A stretch of DNA of 64,000 nucleotides from Neolewinella persica DSM 23188 (GTDB lineage Bacteria > Bacteroidota > Bacteroidia > Chitinophagales > Saprospiraceae). This document shows, piece by piece, positions 1 to 7,944 of the stretch. The position numbers and the translations under genes were made by a program. The stretch's first letter is position 1; the number at the start of each line of letters is the position of its first letter. The notes below the pieces were generated by a model that worked only from the letters and a program-made list of their open reading frames with translations, searched no databases and was not told the DNA's origin. Where the stretch lies: positions 105,114 through 169,113 of the forward strand of contig NZ_KB890436.1 in NCBI RefSeq assembly GCF_000373105.1, written 5' to 3'.

Positions 1-168
1 TCTTCCACAGTTCTTACCCTGTTTGATGGTCAGGGACGTGAGGTTATTCGGCGAGAGACAAAAGAATTAACAACTACATTAGACGTGCAAGACCTTATTC
101 CTGGCGTGTATTGGCTCAGTATTCGTTCTGCATCAGGCGTTGAAACTCGAAAGGTTATCAAGCAATAA
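1..168 (+). CDS. C-terminal end of a T9SS-secreted protein (sorting domain), partial
   Basis: This is an open frame from the first base of the window to a TAA at 166-168, so only the last 55 residues of a longer gene are present. The peptide has the look of a T9SS type A C-terminal sorting domain: a beta strand with LTLFDGQGREV, then a GVYWLSIRSASG segment and a short basic end RKVIKQ. In this family the domain directs a periplasmic protein through the type IX outer-membrane translocon and is then cleaved or anchored. The function of the cargo cannot be read because its body lies outside the window. A hairpin terminator follows 35 bp downstream. Confidence 0.75.
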   Translation, partial: SSTVLTLFDGQGREVIRRETKELTTTLDVQDLIPGVYWLSIRSASGVETRKVIKQ

Positions 169-202
169 TTTACGAATTACGATGGCGTTCTAACATCAAC
201 TT

Positions 203-231
203 GCCCTCCAGGATCCTTGATCTTGGAGGGC
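203..231 (+). terminator. Hairpin terminator after the sorting-domain gene
   Basis: An 8-bp perfect stem (GCCCTCCA at 203-210, TGGAGGGC at 224-231) with a 13-nt loop is followed by an A/T-rich stretch. It lies between the upstream stop codon and the CHAT gene. It covers the TTG at 201 that could otherwise be taken as the next gene's start. Confidence 0.55.
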
Positions 232-248
232 ATTTATATATACTTATT

Positions 249-3074
249 ATGCAAAGAGTACTTATTCTTTTTTTCCTCATCTCTTGCCTAATGTCTTCCG
301 TGGAGGGGCAGCAGGATACCTCCTACTGGGAGCAATATGACGCCACTGCATTTGAGGAAGCAGATAATACGGCCAATTCAGAAGCAGAGTACTTTGACCT
401 GCTAGCCTCCGTTTTATCAAATCGCCGACGCCAGGGTCCTCTTACCCGTTCGCTAGCATACAATTACCATACGTTTGCCCGGCAACTAAGAATTCCCAGA
501 CCCGAACTTGCCCTGACTTACATCGATACGGCCCTAGCCATGAAGACTGAAATTGGGGACATCAAAAGGGACATTGCCCAATCATATTACGCCAAGGGGC
601 GAATATTGACCCGATTGGGGAATCACCAACGTGCCTTGAGAACCTATAACCTGGCCTTACGACTGATGGACGAGGCCTTTACTGAGCAGGATTCGATACC
701 TGACCTAGCCCGTAGATTGGCATATTTTTATGTAGAGGCTGCGAGATCAGCGCGGGAAAATGGTAATTATGCTCTGGCAAATCTGCGTTTGAAACAGATT
801 CCGCCGCTCTCTGAAATTTATGATAATCCACAAACGACTTATAGCGCCGAACTTATTCAAGCGGATGTTTATAGTGATCTTGGTGCACATCAGGCTGCCG
901 TTACAGCTTGTCAGAGATTGGAGGCTATGCCTTATTACTCAACGGCCTATATTGACGATCAAGCGGCGCTGCATCATAATAAAGGTATTTTTTACAACAG
1001 AATGAATAGAGCCAGTGAGGCTGAAGTAAGTCTTCGCAAAGCCATTGCTCTAAACAGTGAGGCAAACAACAAACAGAACCTTTCTTTCACTCAATCCAGC
1101 CTGGTCCGCTCCCTGAACCTCCAGGGCCGTTATGCCGAAGCCGAAGCCGAATTCCTGGCCTGCCTTTCCACCCTTGAAGGGGTTTATGCTAATGGGAAAG
1201 CCCCGGTCTGGGGCGAAATTTACGCCCGCGCTGCTATCACCCAATCCCTCCAAAATAACTTTACCCGTGCCGATTCATTGCTCCGTCTCTCCGTCATCGG
1301 GCTAATGGCAGAACCCGCCTTCCAGGGACCGGCCGACCTGCCCGTCATCGAAGGCGCTACGATTTACGGCCAGGAAGATATGTGGGAGATGCTCACTTCC
1401 AAACGGGATATGCTCATCCGGGCTTACGAGCAAAACGCGCGGCCGGATGGCCTGGAACTGGCCCTTGCGACCTGCCATACCATCGACACCCTGCTGCGGT
1501 ACAACCGCAGCCAGTTGAGCCTGACCTCTTCTCTGGGGCAACTCATCCGCCTGGAGGCAGGAGAATATACCCAGGCCGTTGACCTGGCTTTACGGTTGTA
1601 CCGGACGACAGGAGAGCAGCGCTACCTGGAAGAAGCGTACCAGTTCGTCTCTGGCCAAAAAAGTAACCTCTTGCAGCGTTATCTGATTAGTCCGAACCTG
1701 GCGGAAAACATGGGCGTCCCCAAGGAATTAATTGAAAAAAAATCAGACCTGGAAATCAAGGTGTTGATGATGGAAGAGGCTTTGGCGGAGGCGGGTGCAG
1801 CGGATAAGCCGGCGCTGCGGGACAGCTTATTACGACTAAATGCAATCGCAGATGATTTGCGGAGGCAACTGGAAGTGGAGTACCCGGCTTTTACAAGGGC
1901 CTTACGGGGCTTTCCACCCATTGCTGCGGCAGAGGCAGCCGCGACGATGGAAGAGAATCAACTGATTATAGAATATTTCCTCTCAGCAGATTCAATTTAT
2001 ACCTTCACCCTCAGTAAACGAGATGGGGTGAGCGTCATCATCGTCCCCCGACCAGATAACCTGACGGAGTTGATCGGCACGGTTGTGAACCAGGGGGCCG
2101 GCGCTACAGCATTGTACGAATTGTTGGTGGCTCCGCTCCTGGCCGGTAAGCCGGCAATTACCCGCCTCCAGTTCATCCCGGACGGTGATTTGTGGAAAAT
2201 ACCCTTTGCCGCCCTGAAAAGGGGCGAAGATTTCCTGATCCAGGACTATGCCATCAGCTTTGCCTACGCCGCCCCCCTTTTATTTGATCGCCAACTGGCG
2301 GACCGGGCTCGCGCACGAGAGCTGGAATACCTGGGCTACGGCATCTCTTACGAAAACCTGCAGCGTGGCCTGACGGGGAGTGGCTTGCGCTCCGCCGACT
2401 ACCGGGACCTGCGGGCCATGGGCCAGTTGCCCTTCGCCAGCAAGGAGGTGCAACGGGCTGCCGAGTTGATGGGTGGGTTGCCCCGCCTGGACCACGAAGC
2501 TTCCCTGACTAATTTTTTACGGGAATCCGCCGGTGCCAACATCCTCCACCTATCCATGCACGGCCTGCTGCGCCCCAATCCGATGGAATCAGCCCTGGTC
2601 TTTACCGGGGACGGAGAAGAAGAATTTGCCTTACTGGAAATGAAGGACGTGCTGGGGGGCAACTATCCTTCGGAGTTGACCGTGTTAAGTGCCTGCCATA
2701 CGGGCGGCGGCACGCTGCAAACGAGTGAGGGCATGCAGAGTATTGGCCGGGCGTTCACGGCAGCTGGCAGCCGGTCGACGATCACGAGCACTTGGGCGGC
2801 GCGGGACGAATCGACTCACGACATACTGGGCCGGTTCTTCGAAGAACTTAAGGGCGGCGCGGCAAAAGACATCGCCTTGCAACGGGCGATCAAGGAGTAC
2901 CTGGCTGCGGGAACGGCCGCGGATCGCCGGCCCGATCATTGGGCAAATTTGACGCTCACGGGGGTGGTAACGCCGATTGATGAAAAGATGCCCTGGTGGC
3001 CTATTGGAGTAGCGGGAGTGGCTTTTTTGGTAGGGTGCGCGTTTGGCATGCGCAGGTTAACGACTAACACATAA
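249..3074 (+). CDS. TPR-repeat CHAT domain protein (caspase-like peptidase family)
   Basis: The protein has 941 residues when started at the ATG at 249, which gives a signal peptide ending near SSVEGQ; an earlier in-frame TTG lies in a terminator hairpin. The N-terminal half is a series of tetratricopeptide repeats (about residues 60-480) followed by a coiled-coil stretch (about 500-560). The last third is a CHAT domain, a caspase-clan cysteine peptidase fold. Both catalytic residues are present: His771 in LSMHG and Cys816 in LSACHTG. A membrane helix near residues 912-932 (PWWPIGVAGVAFLVG) would anchor it, so the peptidase domain probably faces the periplasm. CHAT-TPR proteins are known as regulated proteases in several bacterial systems, but no substrate can be named here. 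Two coiled-coil genes follow on the same strand. Confidence 0.85.
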   Translation: MQRVLILFFLISCLMSSVEGQQDTSYWEQYDATAFEEADNTANSEAEYFDLLASVLSNRRRQGPLTRSLAYNYHTFARQLRIPRPELALTYIDTALAMKTEIGDIKRDIAQSYYAKGRILTRLGNHQRALRTYNLALRLMDEAFTEQDSIPDLARRLAYFYVEAARSARENGNYALANLRLKQIPPLSEIYDNPQTTYSAELIQADVYSDLGAHQAAVTACQRLEAMPYYSTAYIDDQAALHHNKGIFYNRMNRASEAEVSLRKAIALNSEANNKQNLSFTQSSLVRSLNLQGRYAEAEAEFLACLSTLEGVYANGKAPVWGEIYARAAITQSLQNNFTRADSLLRLSVIGLMAEPAFQGPADLPVIEGATIYGQEDMWEMLTSKRDMLIRAYEQNARPDGLELALATCHTIDTLLRYNRSQLSLTSSLGQLIRLEAGEYTQAVDLALRLYRTTGEQRYLEEAYQFVSGQKSNLLQRYLISPNLAENMGVPKELIEKKSDLEIKVLMMEEALAEAGAADKPALRDSLLRLNAIADDLRRQLEVEYPAFTRALRGFPPIAAAEAAATMEENQLIIEYFLSADSIYTFTLSKRDGVSVIIVPRPDNLTELIGTVVNQGAGATALYELLVAPLLAGKPAITRLQFIPDGDLWKIPFAALKRGEDFLIQDYAISFAYAAPLLFDRQLADRARARELEYLGYGISYENLQRGLTGSGLRSADYRDLRAMGQLPFASKEVQRAAELMGGLPRLDHEASLTNFLRESAGANILHLSMHGLLRPNPMESALVFTGDGEEEFALLEMKDVLGGNYPSELTVLSACHTGGGTLQTSEGMQSIGRAFTAAGSRSTITSTWAARDESTHDILGRFFEELKGGAAKDIALQRAIKEYLAAGTAADRRPDHWANLTLTGVVTPIDEKMPWWPIGVAGVAFLVGCAFGMRRLTTNT

Positions 3075-3141
3075 AGTCACTAAGAGCTAAATTAAGAGAA
3101 ATATGGCAGCAGCTTAGGGAGTATCTACAATAAGCTAATAT

Positions 3142-3253
3142 GGCGGGGTCGCAGGTGCAAGGGGAAATCGGAAGGAGCAATACAAGGGCGCGCGTCCTCA
3201 ACCGGGTCATCCCTTGCTCCTCTACCCCTTGTCAGGCACCTGCGTCCGCGCCC
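3142..3253. repeat. Complete palindromic dispersed element, copy 1
   Basis: The left end (3142-3159, ggcggggtcgcaggtgca) and right end (3236-3253) are inverted copies of the same 18-bp end, consensus GGCGCGGNCGCNGGTGCA. Homology continues inward on both arms (CAAGGGG and GGAGCAA on each strand), so the whole 112 bp can fold into one imperfect hairpin. Further copies are listed at their own positions. It lies just before the coiled-coil gene at 3362 and accounts for the open frame upstream of that gene's ATG. Confidence 0.75.
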
Positions 3254-3361
3254 AAAGTCGATAAATTACAAGTATCAATCCTTACAGGGAGGTCCTCTAT
3301 CCTGTGGACAATAAATTCCGGCTTACGCGCCTTACATTTGTCTCCTAACGAATTACGCCCC

Positions 3362-3913
3362 ATGTCAAATCTAGCTAAAGCCTTCAACACTATGTCTCAG
3401 GATGATGACCGCTTCGCCAACGTATTGATGAAAGCCCTGGAGGATAAGAACCTCGAAGGCTTCGATTACCTCGAATTCAAGCAATCCGTTGCCAAAATGG
3501 AAGAGATCGGGATGGACCACGATACGGCCATCCGCGCTGCCTTCGGTACCGGTTCCACCGTTGGCCTGACGCTTGAAAAATTAGTAAAAACCGCCAAGTA
3601 TTATACTGAGGTGCTACAGGACGAAAAGTCCAAGTTCATGAACAGCATGGAGAAGCACCTCATGAGCAACGTGGAAGGAAAAGCCAAGGAGACCGGCGAA
3701 CTGAAAAAGAAGATTGCTAACTGGGAAGCCAAAATCGAGCAACTACAGGCAGAAGTGGCCAAGGCAAAAGCCAAGATTGAATCTTCCGATGCACTAATCA
3801 ACAACGCCAAGGAAAAAGCAACCATGAACCAACAAGGCTTTGATGATGCCCTGAAGGTGATCACTGCCGCTATCCAGGAAGACGTGGTGGATATTACCCG
3901 GGTGCTGGGGTAA
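3362..3913 (+). CDS. Coiled-coil cytoplasmic protein of unknown function
   Basis: The product has 183 residues and is not a family I can name. The ATG at 3362 is preferred because the open frame further upstream runs through a dispersed repeat element. There is no signal peptide or membrane segment. The N-terminal 85 residues look globular and helical (KALEDKNLEGFDYLEFKQSV). Residues about 90-165 form a charged heptad-rich coiled coil (KAKETGELKKKIANWEAKIE). The protein ends with a short helix (DVVDITRVLG). It sits 134 bp upstream of another coiled-coil gene on the same strand, a membrane-anchored one, so the two may work together. That link rests on position only. Confidence 0.7.
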   Translation: MSNLAKAFNTMSQDDDRFANVLMKALEDKNLEGFDYLEFKQSVAKMEEIGMDHDTAIRAAFGTGSTVGLTLEKLVKTAKYYTEVLQDEKSKFMNSMEKHLMSNVEGKAKETGELKKKIANWEAKIEQLQAEVAKAKAKIESSDALINNAKEKATMNQQGFDDALKVITAAIQEDVVDITRVLG

Positions 3914-3933
3914 GGGAGAGTCGCTACGCTCCC

Positions 3934-3984
3934 GTTGCAAGCGTTGCAGCCCGCAGTTCTCTGCAACCCCTGTAACCCTGCAAC
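3934..3984 (+). repeat. Degenerate CCCTGCAAC repeat upstream of the gene at 4048, with inverted arm
   Basis: An antisense arm with two GTTGCA units (3934-3949) is followed by a sense arm CTGCAACCCCTGTAACCCTG... (3961-3984). The arms could pair. The unit is the one forming long arrays before tsaD and rsmD. Confidence 0.55.
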
Positions 3985-4047
3985 GTGAGCGCAGCGAACC
4001 CCCGGACTTTCCGTAACTTTGCACTCCGCAAATTGCATTTCCCAACC

Positions 4048-5091
4048 ATGGCTCAATTCCCCCCCGACGTAACCCCTAAGAAATCCTTCTGGAAACGCCC
4101 GGAAGGCGTGACCGGCCTCGTTTTTCTAATCGCCTTACTGGCGGGTGGTGCTTTTCTGGTGTCTAGTTTCTGGACACTCATATCGGGCTTTATCGCCACC
4201 ACCGTCGGACTGGTCGTTTCTCTGGCAGTGTTAGGGGCTATTCTTTTTGCTGTAGTGGACCCTCGCACCAGAGCGTTGCTGGGCTACATGTATAAAAGTG
4301 CCATGCGGGGGCTAACGAGCATGTTCGTGAACATTGACCCAATCGGCATCCTGAAAAGCTACGTTGAGGAGCTGCAGAATAACCTGCAGGAAATGCGCAA
4401 GCAGATCGGTAAGCTACGTGGCCAGATCCGCCACCTGAAAACGCTGGTGGAGACGAATGAAACGGAGATCAAAAAACAACTCCAACTGGCAAAATTGGCG
4501 AAGAAGACCGGTAAGAACCAGCAGATGATTCTGAGCAGTCGTCGCGCCGCCCGCCTGCGTGAGAGTAACCAGAAATATGGTACACTACTCACGAAAATGG
4601 ATGTGCTGAGTCGCGTACTCAATAAGATGCACGACAACTCAGAGGTACTGCTGGAGGACACAAAAGATCAGGTGTCCCTACGGATCGAAGAACGAAAAGC
4701 CATCCGGGCCAGCCACGGCGCGATGAAGTCGGCCATGTCCGTTATCAATGGTGATCCCGACCAGCGCGCCATGTTTGACGCTGCTATGGAAGGCATTGCT
4801 GAAGACGTTGCCAACAAAGTTGGCGAAATGGAACGGATGATGGAGCTCTCCAATGAATTCATGTCTTCGGTTGACCTGCAAAACGGTGTCTTTGCAGATG
4901 AAGGTCTGCGCATGCTGGAAGAGTGGGAACAAAAGAGTGACCTGATGCTGACCGGTGGTCACCTGGATATGGATAACCTGAAAAAGCGCTCGGGGGCGGA
5001 AGAGGCTTTGGATCTGGACGCCATTCCCCGCCGGGAAAAGGACGCGCAAAAACGTGGCGGTAACACCGGATACGACTCGTTCTTTGAGTAA
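4048..5091 (+). CDS. Membrane-anchored coiled-coil protein, PspA/ESCRT-III-like candidate
   Basis: The product has 347 residues from the ATG at 4048; an earlier in-frame GTG at 3985 lies in repeat DNA. Two hydrophobic segments at about residues 20-70 (VTGLVFLIALLAGGAFLVSS and the next helix) form a hairpin in the membrane. The remaining 270 residues are almost wholly helical with long coiled coils. The part after the membrane, MFVNIDPIGILKSYVEELQN followed by EMRKQIGKLRGQIRHLKTLV, resembles the start of PspA/IM30 proteins, which remodel or guard membranes. The resemblance is by eye and the membrane hairpin is not typical of PspA, so this is a candidate assignment. A less conserved basic tail ends the protein. 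It follows the coiled-coil gene at 3362 and is convergent with the hydrolase gene. Confidence 0.6.
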   Translation: MAQFPPDVTPKKSFWKRPEGVTGLVFLIALLAGGAFLVSSFWTLISGFIATTVGLVVSLAVLGAILFAVVDPRTRALLGYMYKSAMRGLTSMFVNIDPIGILKSYVEELQNNLQEMRKQIGKLRGQIRHLKTLVETNETEIKKQLQLAKLAKKTGKNQQMILSSRRAARLRESNQKYGTLLTKMDVLSRVLNKMHDNSEVLLEDTKDQVSLRIEERKAIRASHGAMKSAMSVINGDPDQRAMFDAAMEGIAEDVANKVGEMERMMELSNEFMSSVDLQNGVFADEGLRMLEEWEQKSDLMLTGGHLDMDNLKKRSGAEEALDLDAIPRREKDAQKRGGNTGYDSFFE

Positions 5092-5137
5092 CTGTTTGCA
5101 CCGCCTTTAGGCTGTGTATTTACCCGCCTTCCCAAGG

Positions 5138-6568
5138 TCAATATCGTTTCTTCAGCCACGCTCCAATCGTCTCTAAAGCCGAAGGGTCAAACGTCGTCTC
5201 AATAGTCCCGTACTCCGTAGGTGCGCCAGTATCAGCTGGCTGGAAAAGGTGGTTGAGACCAAGCATTGGCACGACCGTTACGTCTTTATTTCCGCTGATC
5301 GCCATCGCCTGAGAAATAGCGTTTAGGTTCATCAAACCATCTACCTGGGTGTCTTTAAGGCCGTTGATGGCGAGCACTGGAATGGTGAGGCTTTGGAGAA
5401 AATCCTGAGGTTCGAAGGCGATGAAACGACGCATCCAGGGATCGGACAGCGGTATTACGTATTGTGCGTTAAAAGCTTTGGGATCAACGATACTTTTTTG
5501 CAAAGCTGCGGGTAAGTGCTTAAGCTGGGCTTCGAATACTTCATAGAGGCCAGCTACGTAGTCTTCCTGACTAAGTTCCGGGTTGTCCTTAATCCAGGCG
5601 TAGGCGGCGCGTAGCGCCGGCTCATCCCGTCGGATCAATACCTCCGGCTGGCCCATGGCAAGGCCTACCTGCCTGCGTTGCTCGAGCATCAGGCTGTCGA
5701 TAGAAACGGCGGGCGCTGCCAACAGAATTACAAAATCAAGTGCTTCATCTCTTGACGCAACGACGGGTGCGATCATGCCTCCTTCGCTGTGACCAGCTAC
5801 GCCGATGGCCACGCCTTTCAGCTCTTCGCGGGTCCGCAGGTACTGAACGGCTGCGAGTGCATCAAGCGCAAAGTCATCGGAGGTAGCCGTACGGAACTCG
5901 CCCGTACTTTCGGCTACGCCGCGGTCATCATAGCGCAAAACTCCGTAACCCTGTCGGGTAAGATAATCGCTCAGTATCAGGAAAGGGCTGTGGTTGATCT
6001 GGGATCCCAGGTAAGCATTCCGGTCCTGCGGCCCCGATCCGGAGACCAGTACGATGAGTGCTTTGGGTTTGCCCTTGCTCGGGAGGGTCAACTCGCCAGC
6101 CATCGTTACGCCTTCTGCTCCGCCGGGGTAATTGACGGCAATGCGTTCGTAGGGGAAATCCGTCGGTTCCTGTTGCCGGCGGGTAATGGTGATCGGGCCC
6201 TCCTGAATAGGGTAGCCCTCGGGCCGGTGGCGGTGGAAGGTCATGGGGAAATCCTGGCCCGCCTGGGAAAATATGCCCTTCATCTGCTTACCGTCCAGTA
6301 CGCCGTCGAAGGTTGCGCCTACCATGGTTATTTTCAGAGAAATCTTCTGACCATCGAAGGTAACCGTGGCCGGAATCTTAGTGTTTGTCTGGCTCGGACT
6401 GGTCATAATGGCCGAAAAACCGCCGTCGGTATTACTGATCTCCAAACCGGTTGGGATCTTGGTTTCCATGGCATTCAGGATGGCGTACCAGTTGCCTTCA
6501 ATTTGGGCTGAGGTGGTAAGGGAGGAAAGGAGGAAGGTGAAAAGGAACAGCGTAGGGAGGAATCGCAT
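5138..6568 (-). CDS. Secreted alpha/beta hydrolase with N-terminal lipocalin-like domain
   Basis: The protein has 476 residues. The start at 6568 gives a clear signal peptide (MRFLPTLFLFTFLLSS... cleaved after SAQ), so it is exported. Residues about 22-112 are a small beta-rich domain that begins IEGNWYAIL and recalls domains often placed before this type of hydrolase. From about residue 140 it is an alpha/beta hydrolase: oxyanion region VSGSGPQDR, nucleophile elbow GHSEGG with Ser261, a catalytic Asp candidate in GLKDTQVDG and the final His in LGLNHLF. The family contains esterases and peptidases; the substrate is unknown. It is transcribed towards the coiled-coil genes and is probably a single-gene unit. 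Confidence 0.85.
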   Translation of the reverse strand: MRFLPTLFLFTFLLSSLTTSAQIEGNWYAILNAMETKIPTGLEISNTDGGFSAIMTSPSQTNTKIPATVTFDGQKISLKITMVGATFDGVLDGKQMKGIFSQAGQDFPMTFHRHRPEGYPIQEGPITITRRQQEPTDFPYERIAVNYPGGAEGVTMAGELTLPSKGKPKALIVLVSGSGPQDRNAYLGSQINHSPFLILSDYLTRQGYGVLRYDDRGVAESTGEFRTATSDDFALDALAAVQYLRTREELKGVAIGVAGHSEGGMIAPVVASRDEALDFVILLAAPAVSIDSLMLEQRRQVGLAMGQPEVLIRRDEPALRAAYAWIKDNPELSQEDYVAGLYEVFEAQLKHLPAALQKSIVDPKAFNAQYVIPLSDPWMRRFIAFEPQDFLQSLTIPVLAINGLKDTQVDGLMNLNAISQAMAISGNKDVTVVPMLGLNHLFQPADTGAPTEYGTIETTFDPSALETIGAWLKKRY

Positions 6569-6813
6569 AGAAGGAGCATTTGGGTGCGCGAACGCAGGAG
6601 GCAAAGATGGTTTTAAAGAGCAGGGATAAATACGGGTATATAGTATCGTCGGTAACTTAAGCTGATTTTGCGTTCGCGAAGCGAATGCGGCCTTCTTCAG
6701 AAGCAGCCAGTAGGGGCGATCCCTTGCGGTCGCCCGCTATTGGTTATTTTTTTACATCAAGTGCCCGAGGAAAGTATAGTTTTAAGAACACCGTATATTA
6801 TTGACGGTCGGGA

Positions 6814-7455
6814 TCAGACATAGTCACCGTCATTATCGTCCGGCAGCCGGTAAGCGTAAACTATGGGGATAATACTGATGATGGCAATGATGGCCAGCAT
6901 GAATACCGTGATGGCGCCGCCATTCAGCAATAAACCATTTAAGACCAATAGTACGCCACCTAAAAGGAATAGCGGACCGGCAAAACGGTGGGTCTTCCGC
7001 CATTTTTCTTTACTTTTCAGGGTAGGAGGGACGCGTAGGCCAACGTAGGCATTCTGTCTTAAAACCGGAAAATAATTGCCTAATGCGGCAAAAAAGAGCC
7101 CGAAGAGGATGGATAGTCCACCCAGCCCGGCGTAGCTGCCAGCTTCGGCACCATAAATGATGTAGCAGATCATCAGGGAGGTGAAAGCGAGGGTGATGAT
7201 GCCTATCCTTCGTTGCTTGGGCTGGTCTTCTGCTTCAGGCATTTGTTTGGTAATCGCCGACATGACGAGCAATACCAGCGGAATGCCGACAGTAGGTAAG
7301 AACCAGAGGATGTACTTAGGCCCCCAGCCGTCCGGGTTCCCCTTCCAGTCGAAGTGAATGGGGATTTGGTCGGGCAGCCCGCCGTATACCGAAGCAAGGT
7401 ACAGGAAGGGTAGGAGGACAAACAGCAGGGAGATCAGCAAAATGCTATTTTTCAT
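6814..7455 (-). CDS. sdpI: SdpI-like immunity/membrane protein (DUF1648, SdpI family)
   Basis: The product has 213 residues from the ATG at 7455. Six hydrophobic segments are visible. The first is followed by IPIHFDWKGNPDGW, the hallmark of DUF1648. Later segments include a stretch around YFPVLRQNAYVGLRVPPTL, typical of the SdpI C-terminal part. In Bacillus subtilis SdpI confers immunity to the SDP toxin and sequesters the repressor SdpR at the membrane. Here the gene overlaps the repressor-like gene upstream by 11 bp, the same pairing as sdpRI. No SDP toxin gene is visible nearby, so it may give immunity to a neighbour's toxin or have a wider envelope role. Confidence 0.85.
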   Translation of the reverse strand: MKNSILLISLLFVLLPFLYLASVYGGLPDQIPIHFDWKGNPDGWGPKYILWFLPTVGIPLVLLVMSAITKQMPEAEDQPKQRRIGIITLAFTSLMICYIIYGAEAGSYAGLGGLSILFGLFFAALGNYFPVLRQNAYVGLRVPPTLKSKEKWRKTHRFAGPLFLLGGVLLVLNGLLLNGGAITVFMLAIIAIISIIPIVYAYRLPDDNDGDYV

Positions 7456-7714
7456 GGTCCGTTTTTTTGAGGTCGATGACCCACCGCAGCAGGTCTTCCA
7501 CCACGGTGGTATTGAGGGTGTAGTGAAGGAATTGGCCTTGGCGCTCAACGGCGACGAGGTCGGCGCGCCTGAGGAGGTCCAGGTGATGAGAAATGCTGGG
7601 TTTCGTCATAGCGAATTCCTGGGCGATCTCGCCGGCGGTCATCGTACCGTTGCGCAGCAGTTGCAAAATTTGGCGGCGCGTGGGGTCGCGGAGGGCTTTG
7701 AAAATATCATCCAT
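7445..7714 (-). CDS. sdpR: SdpR-like ArsR-family transcriptional repressor
   Basis: The protein has 89 residues and is a single winged-helix domain of the ArsR/SmtB fold. It begins MDDIFKALRDPTRRQILQLL, typical of autorepressors. The recognition helix region is EFAMTKPSISHHLDLLRRAD, and the wing is AVERQGQFLHYTLN. No cysteine metal-binding motif is present, which fits the SdpR group rather than metal sensors. It overlaps the SdpI-like gene by 11 bp, so the two are co-transcribed. A 9-bp perfect inverted repeat covers its start codon and is the likely autoregulatory operator. Confidence 0.88.
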   Translation of the reverse strand: MDDIFKALRDPTRRQILQLLRNGTMTAGEIAQEFAMTKPSISHHLDLLRRADLVAVERQGQFLHYTLNTTVVEDLLRWVIDLKKTDHEK

Positions 7715-7740
7715 TTAGATAATTAGACGAATATCTAAAT
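7713..7740 (-). promoter_or_regulatory. Candidate SdpR operator (palindrome over the sdpR start)
   Basis: ATTTAGATA (7713-7721) and TATCTAAAT (7732-7740) form a perfect 9-bp inverted repeat with a 10-bp spacer. It begins at the sdpR start codon and extends upstream. Position and symmetry suit a winged-helix dimer that represses its own operon. Confidence 0.65.
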
Positions 7741-7944
7741 AAAAAGTTCGATTTGCGACTGACTTTTTTTTGGCCGAAGGGCGCTCCGTGACTGAGCGAC
7801 ACTTACTTCGGCTGGTTCCCCGGCACTTGAGCCGGTTAATAGTGGGGGGCAGAATGACCGCTCCGAGGCGACGTAGTCCCGCCGCACCGTCAGAGGCCGC
7901 CGCTTCCGCTCGGGCGCGGAGCGCCCTTCATCTTTTGCCAGGTG

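Noticed and set aside
201-248. In-frame TTG at 201 as the start of the CHAT protein
   Set aside because: It lies next to a terminator hairpin (203-231). The ATG at 249 gives a proper signal peptide.
3140-3361. N-terminal extension of the coiled-coil gene
   Set aside because: The open frame is created by the dispersed element at 3142-3253; the extension has no protein-like conservation pattern.
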